This document shows positions 34,201 through 47,600 of a DNA stretch of 64,000 nt, piece by piece. Made by a program: the position numbers and the translations under genes. Positions within the stretch are counted from its first letter, which is position 1. Each line of letters begins with the position of its first letter. The notes beneath the pieces are model-generated. The model did no database searches. It was not told the DNA's origin and saw only the letters and a list, made by a program, of their open reading frames with translations. Source of the stretch: Elysia chlorotica (lineage: Eukaryota > Mollusca > Gastropoda > Plakobranchidae); the NCBI GenBank assembly GCA_003991915.1, contig RQTK01000303.1:153207-217206 (forward strand), read 5' to 3'.

Positions 34201-37141
34201 TGGTACGGTTATTGGTATAATGTTTCAAGTACCTTGGCTCAGTGAAAGAAAACAATGGATCCTGTTCCAAAGATCTTAGGACAAGAATTGGTATCGCAAA
34301 ACAAAAGACGACTGAATTAAACAATCTTTGGAAAGATAGGGGAATTCCGACAACACTGAAAATGGCAATTCTAAAATGTCTGGTTTGGCCAGTTGTTGTA
34401 TATGATTGTGAGGCATGGACACTAAAACAAGAAGAACAAAACAGAAGCCATGCCATTGAAATGTGGCTATACAGACACCTTCTTAGAGTTCGTTGGAAAG
34501 AATAAAGAACAAATGACAGTATCCTAAAAGAGCTAGGTGTCACACGAAAGCTATTGAGTGAGGTCCAAAAACGCAGACTCAGATAAACAGGCCATGCAAT
34601 ACGCAACACAAAGACTGATCTAATGAAGACAGTCCTTCAAGGAAAGTTTGCCGGCAAAAGAAGAAAAGGCAGACTCCCACCACCTTGATTGACAACATTG
34701 AGAAGGGCAGTGGTCTAAGTTTATACAAAATAAGTATGCGGAGTAGGGACAGAAACAAATGGCGTGCTGTTGTGATGTCTGCTGGAGATCCTATCGACGA
34801 ACACGGCGACGGATACAAGTAAGTATTGGTATAATCATTTAAATAGCTGTAAAGAAATAGAGTAGGTAAAACCGAATGATGTACAGTGGAAACGTCACAA
34901 AACGAAGTACAATAATTCAAATTTCTCATAAACCGAATTTGGCAAGAGAATAGCTTATTTCTCTCTTTGGCTCTATGAAAATAAGACTCATAATTCAAAG
35001 TTTTTTGTGGTGTGATTCTCTTAATTCGAAGCTCACATCACCAATAGGCATTACAAAAGTACTACCGGTCAAGCAGAATTCAATGCTCATTGCTGCTCAA
35101 GACATACAGAAACCCGGTTAGCAGACCTGCCACTAATTTCATTTTTTCTAAAATCATTCCAGTATTTTCCACTTCAAAAAAATTTAGAATCGGGTGATAT
35201 TCCATTTTTTCCTGTTTTCATTGCGAAATTTCTGGTTCCCACCTCTGATGTGTATTTTTTGCCTTTTTTTTTCTTTTAACTTTTTTGAAAACTCAACAAA
35301 TACCTGAAGACCTACTTTGTAATGTATTAAAATCCTAATCAATCACATTGACAAACATCGGAACAAATTATAATTTAATTGGGAGTGTATCAGAAATGCC
35401 CATCCAGCTAAGCTGATAGGCAATTAGGCATGCAAAAATGGCAAAGTTACAAGCCTCAAATAGAACAGATAATAGGTATTATCACCCTCTATCTGACGTA
35501 AATGGTGTGCCATTCCCATCTCCTTGATAATCTGACAGAGGAAAAAAGATGTAAACTTTTTTCTAAATCTAAACTTGGGAACTGCATATATAGATCACAA
35601 AAACTTCATTGTTATAGATCCCTGCAGTATAGTAGGTCTCTGGCTTTTTTGCAATGAGCGATAGATCTAGCCTAGTTCAATAGAGCCATAAAGGAAAAAT
35701 TGATTAGTTTCATTATTGATCTAGCAACTAACTGGAAACCGCTACAGTATATGTATAGACTATCAAGAATCATGGAATCTCATATAACTCTAATATAGGG
35801 AACTTTTAGGTCTGAATAGCTTTGTCCCCCTTTTTACTTATAGATACGTGCAGTGCAACAGCAATGCAAAAGACATAGAACTAAATGGCTATTAAAAAAA
35901 GAATGTTTGATGAGAAATGGGCTTAATGCATCAATTAGCATTGAAATATGCCTAATGACAGTATTACAGGTTTTAAAGCCAAATGACCTTAGAAGGTCTG
36001 GATTCAGACCAGTAATTTTTGGAGACTAATCATTTACTGGCGCTGGTTGTACATCTAGTCTTGTGAAGTTAAATTTTGTAAGGCTCTGTTGTTTATTACA
36101 AAATCTAAAAATTGTATATATTATAATTATGGACATTGCGAATAGACTTCTAGTTTAAGTAACCTGCTGCAACAGCGGTATATAACGTCATCTTCTGTTG
36201 CCACTGTTACTACTATTACTACTGCTGCAAATATCACCACCACTGCTACTACATGTACTGCTGCTGCTACTACTACTACTACTGCCAGCACTTCTACTTC
36301 AATCACAACATCACACACAGATAATCCCCACTAATCCTCTTCTTTTAGTTTTTCCACACAAACCCAATGAATTGGATCTCACCTAGTGCAACGTCATAGG
36401 TTCATACTTGAGGGAAAGGAATTGTAACTATATACATCTGCTTGTAGGCTTCAAACAGGATTTTTAATAGGCATTAAGTACATGTATCATTGTATGTAAA
36501 TCGTGTCTGTGATCCCTGATTTTGGGGGGTTTAGATTTGTTTTTTCATATATGAGGAGTGGCAGTTCTGCTATAGAAAGAAAACAATACTGAATTAGGAA
36601 ACGATCATAAAAACAGTTTCTAAAAAACTATGTTAAAATTCAGTCTACTAATTTTAAAACTTTTGTGGTTCACGTATGTCCCCTTCTGAAATTCAAATTC
36701 TCTTCATTCAAAGCTAAGGTTACTTCCCAAGCAATTCGAATTATGAGTGTCCCACTGTAGATCTACACATTTTGATTTTCAATAGTAAAATTGTAAAAAT
36801 AGAGGGAGAAAATGCAATAACTGAAATTGAGACGGAGTAGGGAGTCTCCTCCCCCTTTCTTTATCTCTCTTTATACATCTCAAATCTGCTATTTACTTCC
36901 CACTTTCTCTCCGAGTAAATTAACTTTAAAATGATCAACCCCCTCCCCCAAAACAAGAAACAAAAAAAAGAAAACACACACACAAAAAAAAAAAAACAAC
37001 AACTTCTCAGCAAGTAAACTGTAGTATGTAGACCTTTCAATGCATAAAATATCTCGAACCTTTTCTCTTCAGTATGTGAGCTGATACAGCACTATCAACA
37101 CCTCCAGATATTCCACAAACTATCCTCCTAATAGTACTCAT
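28254..37141 (-). CDS. TRMU: Mitochondrial tRNA-specific 2-thiouridylase (MnmA family), complete
   Basis: The enzyme adds the 2-thio group to the wobble uridine of mitochondrial tRNA-Lys, -Glu and -Gln, using ATP and a relayed persulfide. Eight minus-strand exons join in phase: 37141-37060, 33850-33685, 32624-32440, 32116-31944, 31356-31303, 29949-29883, 29146-29046, 28628-28254 (TAA). This gives 400 residues (human 421). The PP-loop ATP motif SGGVDS is at residues 12-17. The nucleophile lies in NPDILCN (Cys101) and the persulfide-bearing cysteine in SMGICFIG (Cys207), matching E. coli Cys102/Cys199. Other family blocks: GLFMRNWD, AIATGHYARTS, KDQTFFLSQ, VGTHKGTHYWTLGQR. The C-terminal beta-barrel is in the last exon. 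The first residues (MSTIRRIVCG) show no clear targeting peptide; an upstream start was not found. Intron 1 (3.2 kb) is full of repeats. The gene is divergent from MTMR14. Confidence 0.95.
28749..28822. repeat. (GT)n followed by GA-rich microsatellite in TRMU intron
   Basis: About ten GT units, then GA-rich sequence, in the intron just upstream of the last exon. Confidence 0.95.
30303..30565 (+). mobile_element. Possible second tRNA-derived SINE family in TRMU intron
   Basis: The sequence TAGCTGAGTTG matches a Pol III A box, and a B-box-like ggttcctgatttgatgccc follows about 40 bp later. The next 200 bp are richer in GC than the surrounding intron and end in atggcggcgag. No second copy in the window allows boundaries to be set. 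The open frame here has no family resemblance. Confidence 0.4.
31655..31715. repeat. (CT)n plus (GT)n microsatellites in TRMU intron 4
   Basis: A short CT run (31662-31680) is followed by about 13 GT units (31687-31714), between TRMU exons 4 and 5. Confidence 0.95.
34220..34822 (+). pseudogene. LINE C-terminal fragment in TRMU intron 1
   Basis: The first frame (34226-34505) codes the post-RT region common in I/RTE-type LINEs: YLGSVKENNGSC, WKDRGIPTTLKMAILKCLVWPV, an E-W-L block and MWLYRHLLRV. It is stopped by TAA, then continues with LGVTRKLLSEVQKR, a GHAIRNTKTDLMKT block and a GKRRKGR block in shifted frames, ending SAGDPIDEHGDG near 34810. Several stops and frameshifts make it a dead 3' fragment. 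It is antisense to TRMU. Confidence 0.8.
34884..36757. mobile_element. Possible pogo/Tigger-like element (non-coding)
   Basis: Left end CAGTGGAAACGTCAC and right end read inward CAGTGGGACACTCAT share the first seven bases. Both are flanked by TA, and both subterminal regions contain several aattcgaa-like words, typical of Tigger/pogo ends. The 1.87-kb interior has no transposase frame. The terminal match is short, so this could be coincidence or two separate smaller elements. Confidence 0.4.
36190..36300. repeat. Degenerate trinucleotide tract (CTA/CTG/CCA)
   Basis: Imperfect ctactactactg-type repeats in TRMU intron 1. They account for the leucine- and valine-rich frames on both strands. Confidence 0.8.
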
Positions 37142-38678
37142 CTGGCTAAACGGATTACTTTCAACCAATCTAAGGCTTACACCACAACAGTAAAATAAAA
37201 ATACAAATGCACTCTAATAAAGCAAAGCAGCAATTTCTAAAATCTCAGAGCGCTCAGCTCTTGAAGGCTGCGACCTAGGCTAGTAGGCAGGTGCGAATAT
37301 CAACAATAACAAAGGCAGCCTCCTTGGTATGTTTAAGCCGTAGCATTTGGTTGGTTCTCATTCGATATATTTATGCCAGTACAACGAATCATATCTTCCC
37401 TTTCACCAAGAGCACAAACGTCTTAAGAGTGGGTAAAACCGTTGTGGTTTTGAAACTAGTAAGCCCACTAAGGTTAAAAAAAAACAACAACAACAAAACT
37501 CATTTCGCAACACCGCTTTGTTTGTGTAGCACCTAACTTTGGAAGCAACGTGCCAACGGTGAAAATGCTCTCATTTAACATTTCATTTAATCATATTTTT
37601 CTCAGATCATATCTAATTTTGTCATTGCAGCAAAACTTGTGGGATGCAAACCTAATCATACATGGTATCATTCAGAAAGAATACAGACCGAATGTGCGCA
37701 GTATGTTTGTTTGTCGGTTGTTGAGTTAAAAAGACCAATTTCAGCAAAAAAAAACAACAACACAATTTCGTAAGTGGATCCCCAAACTCAAGTTCGAGAA
37801 TTTCACACAGAGGTAGAGCAGAGATATTACCGATTTCTGTCTCAGTCGGTCACATTATCACATTATAATTATATGTATTTGCACTGAACCAAGCAGTAGG
37901 GAGAAAACGGTCCTATCGCAACCTAGAACTTTCCACTTAGAAGGCAATCCCCATACCGACTGGACTGAGGACTCCCGGCCCCCCCCCCCCCCCCCAAATA
38001 AATACACACCACTCACAGATCAGCTGGTGTAGGCTACAACTATATTGCTTTGTTCCACAAGTCACATAGGTTTGACGCTAGCTAATTCTATAGACTTTTA
38101 AACTGGCAAATAGAATATCGTAGGTACGAATTTCAACTGTTGTACCCCCCCCCCCCTTCGGCATTGTCTGTTTTTATTTTACGATTCTTCATGCATATGG
38201 AATGCAAAATTATGCCATCCGCACCATAAGTATGACATTCCTGTGGCATTATATTTACTTCGATCCTTATGATTAGTTTTCACTTGTATTGAGTAAACGG
38301 AAAGCCTTGAAATTTCAGCTTATGTGTGTGCAAATTGTACCATTCAGTCAGTTTTCAGAGTAGTGTTGTGAGTTTCAGATCATCACAAAATACACGTATT
38401 GCGTTGCAGAAATTTAGAAGAAATGTACACACTTCTGCGGTCAGTCACGAGGGAGACTACTCTTATTCCACCTCTAATGAAAATAAACAACAAATGAAAA
38501 TGGCTCTGAACCTGAGGGGAGAAAGCTCGATAACCCAAACATTTGGAAACCAAGCTTTTTCGAATGTGTAACCTGTAGTTGTTGTTTTTTTGTCAACACA
38601 GTTGCATTGTTTATTTTCATTATTAATTCCTCCTCTTGTTTAAAATTAATTTCAAGCTAAATACTAAAAGTCGAGGGC
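37142..38678. promoter_or_regulatory. Divergent intergenic region between TRMU and MTMR14
   Basis: The two start codons are 1.54 kb apart on opposite strands, so both promoters should lie here. It contains poly-C runs (37978-37995 and 38146-38156) and no obvious TATA box near either ATG. Exact transcription starts cannot be read from sequence. Non-coding 5' exons are possible. Confidence 0.5.
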
Positions 38679-41600
38679 ATGGCTGCTGAATTCACATCCA
38701 ACATCGTCGGAGAGGACGACACCTACAAATTACTCACCCATTTTGTGAAGACTAGCCATCGCATAAAGAACCCAGACATAAGAGTGAGTTTGGCAAGATT
38801 TTAAAGTTTTCATTTTCTTAATTTTTTTAAAATATGAAACTTAACAAAAAGTTATCAACAATGTAAATAGGGCCTACCGATTAAAAAATAAAACAACATA
38901 AAGATCTAGATCTAATTTAAAAAAAAAAAAGAGAAAAAATTATGAGACATCTAAGCTATACACATAGAGGTCCCACATAGATCTAGAGGTAAGAGCAGAG
39001 TCTAATTTGTTAAAGTTTAAGCTAGTTTAAAAACAATCTCAAATTTAAACTATCACTTGGGTAACTTTTCATTGATTTGTGTGTACAGCTACAATGAAAA
39101 ACATGTAGATCTAGATCTAATTGTAGGAAATATTTTTCTATACTAGATGTAAACGGGGGGCGCGGTGGCCCAGGGGTAGAACATCGGCTTCCGACGCAAA
39201 AGGTCCCGAGTTCGAATCCTGGCTGTTGCAATCCCTACTGGTTGGGTCGGTGTCAGTATAATGTGACCGGCTGAGACAGAAGTCATGGTATCCCCACCCT
39301 GTCTCGTGTGTGGCAGCACATAAAATTGTCAGACGTCGTCTTGGGGCCCGTCCACGATATAGCCTATAAGTTGCTGATGTTGGACGTTAAAACCCAACCA
39401 ACCAACCAAACTGCATTTTAGTTTAAAAAAAATCTCAAATTTAAACTATCACTTGGGTAACTTTTCATTGATTTGTGTGTACAGCTACAATGAAAAACAT
39501 GTAGATCTAGATCTAATTGTAGGAAATATTTTTATATTTTTGAGATACAAAACAAATAGCTTTCTTTTTTCAGATCTTGTGACTGCAAAGGTGGAATTTT
39601 CAAAGTTCCTTTACAAAACGTAATAAGTAATAAAAAGGGAAAGAAGACAACTTAACAAGTTTTCCAACTTGTCCACCCTTTTTTTTTTACTAATCTTAGG
39701 CCAATCTCCTACAAATGAAATCTTACTTGAGAACTACTTTTGAAATCTTTTTTTTTTTTTTATTTAATGCAGGACTTCTAATGATCCCTCTATAGGATTT
39801 TTGCATAAATTTGTAAGGATACATAGTAATAGTTTTTTAAAACATCAGTTTAGAAACTAGATTATATAGCGTATCTGATCATACAGTTATTGTTCTGAAA
39901 TAAATATATATAGAATGTGCCATGTTTATCCTTTCATCCTGTTTTGAATATATTCCTCAGGGGGAGACTGTCATGGAAATGTGCAGCTTGTTATTTGGAA
40001 GAGACTACAAATTTGTGGTAACGCAAACTACTGTGTGCTAGTCAGGCAACGTTTCAACTCCCAGATTTAGTCTTTTTAGTTTAATCTTTTTATAATTTGA
40101 TAACTGAAGAAAGACTTAAAGTTACATTTTTTTAAAGTCCTGGCCTCCTTGAAACTCTCACAACTGACACAGGCCTCTGCCAAGAATCAGGATGGGTTAT
40201 AAATTACACCAAATTAATTTATAAGTGATCTCCTGGAAGATCAGTGGATAGACAAGATTATATAAAAATGTATTATTTAATTTGTTATTAACAATGAAAT
40301 TCAGCCTTCTATATAACTTAAAATAACAGATTTGAACTTGATCAAATGGAAAATCCCCTCCCCAATGATTATGATTTACACAATATTATAGTCAATTTTT
40401 TCTGATGGAATAGATCCAAATTATATCCAAACCAGTAAGGGACTGTTTGAAAAAGATGGTCTGAAATTGGTTTATGATTGCATTCATACTAGATATTTAA
40501 TGAAACAAAGTGTTTATTCGGAATAGTATTGTGGATAATAGTTCTGTGGGGGCCTGTTATTCAGAATAGTGCCTAGCAGAAGCACAAAGATAATGTCTAA
40601 ATATAGCTTTTTGCTAGCCTATTAACCTTGATTTAATTTTTAAAATGCTTCTAAGTAAATGAAAAAGAGCAATGTTGGGACCTAATATATTTTTAGCCAT
40701 ATTTAGTGTATCCGAATGTGATTCTATATATTAAACATTAAGGAATGCACCATATCTTTTATTTCAGACAGTCCCCAACATGCAAGGAGAATTGTGTGGG
40801 CACTACCCAATGAAACTTATCATCCTGGAGTATGAGAGACAAGGGCCTGCTGATGACGAGGCGTGAGTTTACTGTCTAGAGGGCCTCAAGAGATACAATG
40901 CTGTTATCTTAGCATTGCAATGGAATACAAAGTCAATAATGTGATGCTGAGGTGTTTTTTTTTAAATTTAATATGTATTAAGGAACGCACATTCTTCAGA
41001 GCCAGTTGATGCTTGGTAAAATGCATATCTTCAGAAATTATTTTGGCTATATACCACACTGGTATAATTTTTTTTTTAAATTGAGTATCGTCTTTTTAAT
41101 TTTACCCTAACAAACGTGACTCTTGATTTCTTAGAAAATTACAAAGATTACATTTGTTGAAGAGGCTTATTATTTGATAGAGAGGAAATTGTCACTATAT
41201 TTTGATTTGTTGGTATTGGATATTCTGAAAAACGTCTTACCTTTTTAATGTTATATTCTCTACTTTGGTATGCCTTCTTTCTCAGAGTGGAGACACAATA
41301 TGACATCGGTCAACTAGAACAAATGATAAAATTTGCTAGATGCTCAAGGTGCCGTGCTAGATTTGTCATGCCTGTAATTCTGTTTGAAGGCAAGGTAAGG
41401 TGATGATTATTAGAAGGGTCATTACCAATTTTTGTACTTTTGTATCTACTTTTTTTTATAACTATTTCATGGATATTTCTGTATTTATATTGTGGTAGAT
41501 ATGTTATTAGCTCAAATCTTCTCTATTTTTTTAAATAGAATAGAGCTTTAAATATTTGAAAGAAGTTGGTTAAGTTTGTAAAGTAAATTTAACTTGATAA

Positions 41601-44600
41601 ATTGGAAAAAATAGAAATGCATTTATGCACCAATTTTTTTTATTTGATAAAAACAAAATGTATAGCACCCCCCACGCCCTTATTTTTTATAGCATGTATG
41701 TCGATCGGCAACTTTGTCCGGAGCTGCAGAGATGTTTGGCAGATCCACCAAGGACTACATCCTTTCAAGTGGGTTTTCCTCATCTAACTCTTGGCTTTAG
41801 AGCTGCCAACCTGTTTGCTCTGGTGTATTTTCGTATGCTTTTTGCACTCAAATACACCAGTATATTTTATTTTTAATACGACTTATCGGACAACCCCAAT
41901 GGTTTTTTGCTCTGAACATTTTTTATGTAAACCTTGTTTAACGTATATTCGTCCAAATGCCAATCTCTCCATCTTCACATCAAGTCCTCAGCTGTCATCA
42001 TTTACAACTCTTTCGCGATTTTTGTGCTCAAACCTAATTTTTCAAACAAGGATTCTAATTTAGAACTAGTTTATCGTTTGTTTGTCCGATTAATGTTGAG
42101 CTCTCTGTCATACATTCTGATTCTGATAGCTCTTAAACTGCGTTTGATCATACTTGCGAATCATTCACGCTATGGCTTTATTTTTCTTTTACCGTAAGTA
42201 ATGTAAATCTATTTTAGACTAGAAATCATGTTGGAGAAACCTGGTTCTATATCTATTTTAGCCTTTTAGAGGCTACACTGTATTGTTATTACCAGCATAT
42301 ATTCGAGATCGAACTCTGAACTAAATCTACATCTTAGTCTAGATTTAGATTTAACCAGTACACCCGTCTACGCTATCTAGATATGGGTATCAAGGAAGAT
42401 CGTATATGGCTACGGGTTTACAAAATATGGAGGACTTTACTGATCACATTATTGACACATTCTGAGTGTCAAACTCTAAGTAACTTCAATCAAGAGGAAT
42501 CGTGACGAATAGAATGGAGCTAAAACCTATGACCTTCTTAACAGAATCGCATGTACTACTTTTGGGCCCCCCTTGTCAGCCTGAATAATGTTTTATTTCT
42601 TTATCTATTGCATACTCACATAATGACACATAGGATCAACATATTTTTTGTCCAATATCTGTTTAAACAGAGGAAACCTTATGTTTTGCCATGAAATGGG
42701 CAAAAATAAAAATGGTGGAACAATAGTAAATCAGTCCTTCTGCTTAAATATAAATCTATACACATGACATAAGACTAAGTAGACTTTAAAAAAATCACAA
42801 TCAGACTTAGATCCCTTTTCTGAGAAATCTAGATAAAACAGCTTTTCATGTGAATATGCACCTTTTGTGACTGGCTAATATTTTTCATATGGACTAGGTT
42901 GGCAGCTCTGTGGCTTAACTTGATATTGGTGTTAAGTTTTTCAACTGATTACAGGATTTAGTGGTTAGTAGTGTAAATTACTTTGTGTATTGTTCTATGT
43001 TGTGTGATGTGATAAACAAATAAACCTAAAAGTCTGGGAACATAGTGTTACCTGTCAGAACTCATCTATGTATAAGAAGTTTAAAATCTATCTAGCAATA
43101 ATAATGAGGGCAAAATGCTTTCATGTATTTTATCTTTTTGATCTGGGATTACTAGTACTACTACAAATTTGAAACCATTTTGTTTTGTTGTAAGTCTATA
43201 AACCTGTTCCATTTTGTTCCTTCTGTCTTTCATATCAGTATATTTCTTCATTTCTCAGGGCAAGCTGCCATGGACATGGGGTGAGTTTGTCTGATGTCTG
43301 ACTGAAATACCATTGAGATATTATAATTATGTAAACCACATCATGTTTGGGGCATATATTTAAAATAAAACAACTATATTACTATCAGAGGTATTCTGCA
43401 ACTAATTTTACATGCCAAAAGTTTCTAAAAAAGTTCCTTACTGAAACAGTGCTGCGTGCAAGGCTTGGACAATCTTGAAACAAACACAGAAAAAAACTGG
43501 AGGCAGCTGAAACGTGGCTGCTCAGAATCAGCAAAGAAGTCTGATAAAACACTCCTACAGGAAGCTAACACAAAAAGATCACTCATATTCGTATTTAACA
43601 TGTAGAAGTCTTTTATGGACATGCGATAGCAAGAGAAAAACTGAAATATCTCAAAACAACTGGAATGATTTGATAAAGGGGAAGTGAAGGATCGGGATGT
43701 TGGGAGAGGTGTGATCAGTGCAGCTACAAAGCTTGGTACCGGTAATTGATGGATGGATGGATATCGCATTATCAAAACACTATTATGGCAAGGCATCTAA
43801 TTTTCTCTTATTAAACTACATGTACAAATTTAATATCAAATTACCTCTATTCTAAATTCTACCAAGATAAACTTTACTCACAAAATAAGAACAACTTCTT
43901 GTTAGACAGTGTTGTAAGGTGTTTTAAACTAGGTATGAACCTGTAGGATGGAATACAATATATAGACCTAAACTAATTGAGCAGTATCGCTTGAGTTAAT
44001 TTTCATAATTATATTCCTTATGTGTTTTTCACATTTTTAAATCCAAATTGTCTTTTGGGATCCTCTTTTGCTTTGAAGGAAGCCTTAATAAAATTGAATC
44101 ATTAGTTCTATTCATATAAATAAAATTGAATCATTAGTTCTATTCATATTTACCTCTACATAAAGAGAATGGTGTTAACACACCTAAAAATTTTGAAAAT
44201 ACTTAGTCAACACACCTAAGATTAGAGCAAGTTCTCTGTGTTTTACTAAAATTCTTTTTTTACATCTTCAGTCGATCTGACATGTTTAGCACCTTTCGAG
44301 GCCACGACATTGATCTGCTGAAATATTTTGACATCAACTATATATGTGACTTGATGGTGGAGAAGAAAAAGACAAAGTTCAAGATGGCGTAAGTAATTAT
44401 AGGTAGAACTGCAATTTGACTATTTTAAAATGATATCAATGAATCAGAAATTTAGAGAAGAATTTCAATATTCATTGTTTCCTTTGTCAATTGAAATAGT
44501 CAAATCTTATCTTCATACGTTTTTATTATTTCGATTGCATTTAAATACTACATCTTTGATTTTCCTTATATATTTGCAAATTTAAACACACAGAGTTTTT

Positions 44601-47600
44601 TGGGTTTTTTGTTTGATTTTTTCCTCCCAGAAATTTGGGCATCCCTTTCTTGCACGTAAACAAGCATTTGTTAGGTTGTTTCCTTTGTTTTCTTTTTCCC
44701 TCACAGAATTACATCATCAGAAAAGGTGGACAAAGAGAACAGATACTCAGACTTCACCATTCTACGAATGCCTTATCCTGGTAAGTCTTGTTCAAATTTG
44801 TGTGGGTTTGTTTGTTTATTTGTTTTGTTGTGTTTAAATTTAAGTTTTTTTTTGTTGTGTTTACAATTTTTGTCCTTCAAATTTGTGGTATTCGTTCTTT
44901 ATACACATTATGGACTTCCAATGGACTTGAAAATACTAAAACATTGATTTCGTCTATTCCCTCACTTACTGAGTACAAATCTTTAGACAGAATGCTAGTA
45001 AGGGAGAAGCAGGGAAAAAAACATCAGGTTAACTTCAACTTAGATATATAATTATTCATATTTCAATGCTGGTGCAATCCATTTTTCAAACTTAAATTGG
45101 GTATAAAGAGGATTCACCATCAGATGTAGGTCATAATAATAGAAATACAAACTTTGAGTTGATTTAGGAAGTGACGGATACGTCTTTGCAAAATAAGGCT
45201 CGAAAATGATTAAAATATTTATTTAAATAAGACATTACATATAGAGCTGGTTGGTTCATCATCAAGAATGACCACACGCATTACTTTTTGTGGAATAATA
45301 AACAAACAAAAAAAGAATTTTAGATCATCATTATTATAAATTGTCTTTCAAATAATTCTGTTAAAACTGGTACTTAAACATTTCAAGAACCAAAACAACT
45401 ATATTGATTTAAAAAATTACACCCCCCAAAAAAACCTCAATAAAAAACCAACACGTAACATATTGCATTGCCATTGGTTTTATAAGATTGCTTACTTGAA
45501 TTGAGAGTGTATTGGGAATGACATTTTATAATAGAATCATAAATTTCACGCTCCTACTAAAACATCCCTGAAAACCCCTGTCTGGAGCGCATATTGGCTT
45601 AACTCAACAAAGTCCAAGTGATTTTGCCAGCAATTTCATGAAGTTTCAACTATTTTTAGGATTTTCCAAAAGTTCCCATCTTTTGAACCAAAGAAGAATT
45701 ACAATTCTTTCAGATTTGAAAACTTCAGTTGTGTTTCTTCTTTTAATTCAAATGTCTTCACTCACCACTTACATGTATGTGATGTGACTATGTTGAGTGA
45801 AATTGAATCCAAGCCTGCTGATATTTTTTATCTATTAGAATCCAGCAGACAATTAAACAACACAAATTTTAATTAGTTTATGTTGATTACAAGTTTATTT
45901 AATAATGAAGTTTGAGGTACATTTTTTTCAGGTTGTGAATTATTCAAAGACTGGAAGGCCAATATGTACAATGGACATGTCACTGTCTATGACTGGGGAT
46001 TGGTGAGTTTTATAGTTATCTACAGTTTGTCTTTCATGTGCATCAAATATGTCATCTCAGTTTTCAAAAGGGCATTACAAATTGTCTTTATTCTTGAAAC
46101 TTCTGCATTTTTTAGATATTTATTTTTTTTAGCCTTATTTTGGGGATTGTGTTATTTTTCTTTTATCTGTCAGGTTTATGTCTGGCTGGCCAGAAGCAAA
46201 ATAATTGTCATTTTAGGCTACTGGGAAACAGCTTCTGAATGCACACTGCCCCAATCTATTCACATTCTTAGCTCATTAAATTGTAAAATTCTAACAATGG
46301 TGAGTAGAAGTAATTTAATATTGATTCAAAGGAGAGACAGTAAGTTATTGTGTTTGTGCAACAACTCATATTTACTCTTATTGTGTGCAGGCAATGAATG
46401 ACTCTGATTTGGATCTACCGAAATCTCCGATTGTGGATGACATGCAAGTTGATTGGCAGACATACAGGGTGAGTTATTGCAATCTAATACATCCCTTACA
46501 TTCCTCAAGTAGCCTAAACCTGAATTTTTGCCTTAATTCAAGTTAACTTCTATAACATCTCTACAAACCTTTCATTATCATTTTTGATCTGTGCATTTTA
46601 ACTTAAGTAGACAGTGGTGCTGATTTTCCATAAATTTTTGGATTTTGAGTTAAGAAAATTGGATTAATCCAATCACCCATCGATACATCACTTTAAGCTT
46701 GAAGCCCAATACGTTTTAGTGGGTTTTTTTTATTGAGCTTAGGTTGTTTTCTCTTAAGTACTACAAGCATAATTAATGCCAAAAAAAGACTAGGAAGTAC
46801 AATTATCTCATTATGCTGCTGCCTAGTAGGGGTATGTTTTGGGATTTGCATCACTTGGCTTCAATGGAATACTCATTTATATCGGGAATTACTAATGTAA
46901 AGTAAGACAGGCAATTACTTTATGAACTGTACAGTAATTCTTCTCACCATTAATTAAAAACATGTAAGCACTAAATGTGATATAATAATTATTTTAAACA
47001 CTGATAACAATTTGTTTAAAAGCTTTGTTTTCATAGTGCCGAACAAACACAAGTTTTTGAAATGTAATCAAGTAACTTAGACCATGTGTATCTTGTATTA
47101 GTCTAAGTCCTTATAAAGGCTGTAACTATTACTTGATAAACTTGTAATACATCTTATTTAAAATACTCATTAAAGCACAGTTAATTCATTCTTTGTCAGG
47201 AACCATAAGTATTTAACTGACCATAAAAAAAAAAATCATTCTGGAAATGATTTTCAATTTTATATTTAAAAAAAAAAAAAAAGATGAGTGAATTTTTATT
47301 GTTCACTAAAACCAATTCTTAAGATAGTTGGAACTGAGAGCATTTGTACCAATTCTATCCTTTCTCTTTTTTTTTCTTTTTTTTTCATTTCATGGAAAAA
47401 GTTGTACCTGTAACCTTATTACTATTTATACAATTATCTACAACCAATGGTGTAAAGAAAAATTGATGGCTAAAGGAGTAACTATCATAAATCTTGTGAA
47501 TGAAATGTATTTTCAGGAATGGAGCTTAATAGGGCTAACACAGAATTATCTGAAACTGCTGCTACAATATCTGAAACAAGGTTAGTTTCGTTCTGTCTTA

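Noticed and set aside
38326..38571. 81-codon open frame upstream of MTMR14
   Set aside because: No family resemblance and no splice link to the MTMR14 start; more likely chance or 5' non-coding sequence.
46326..46508. Minus-strand frame opposite MTMR14 exon 46391-46468
   Set aside because: Shadow of the real exon on the plus strand.
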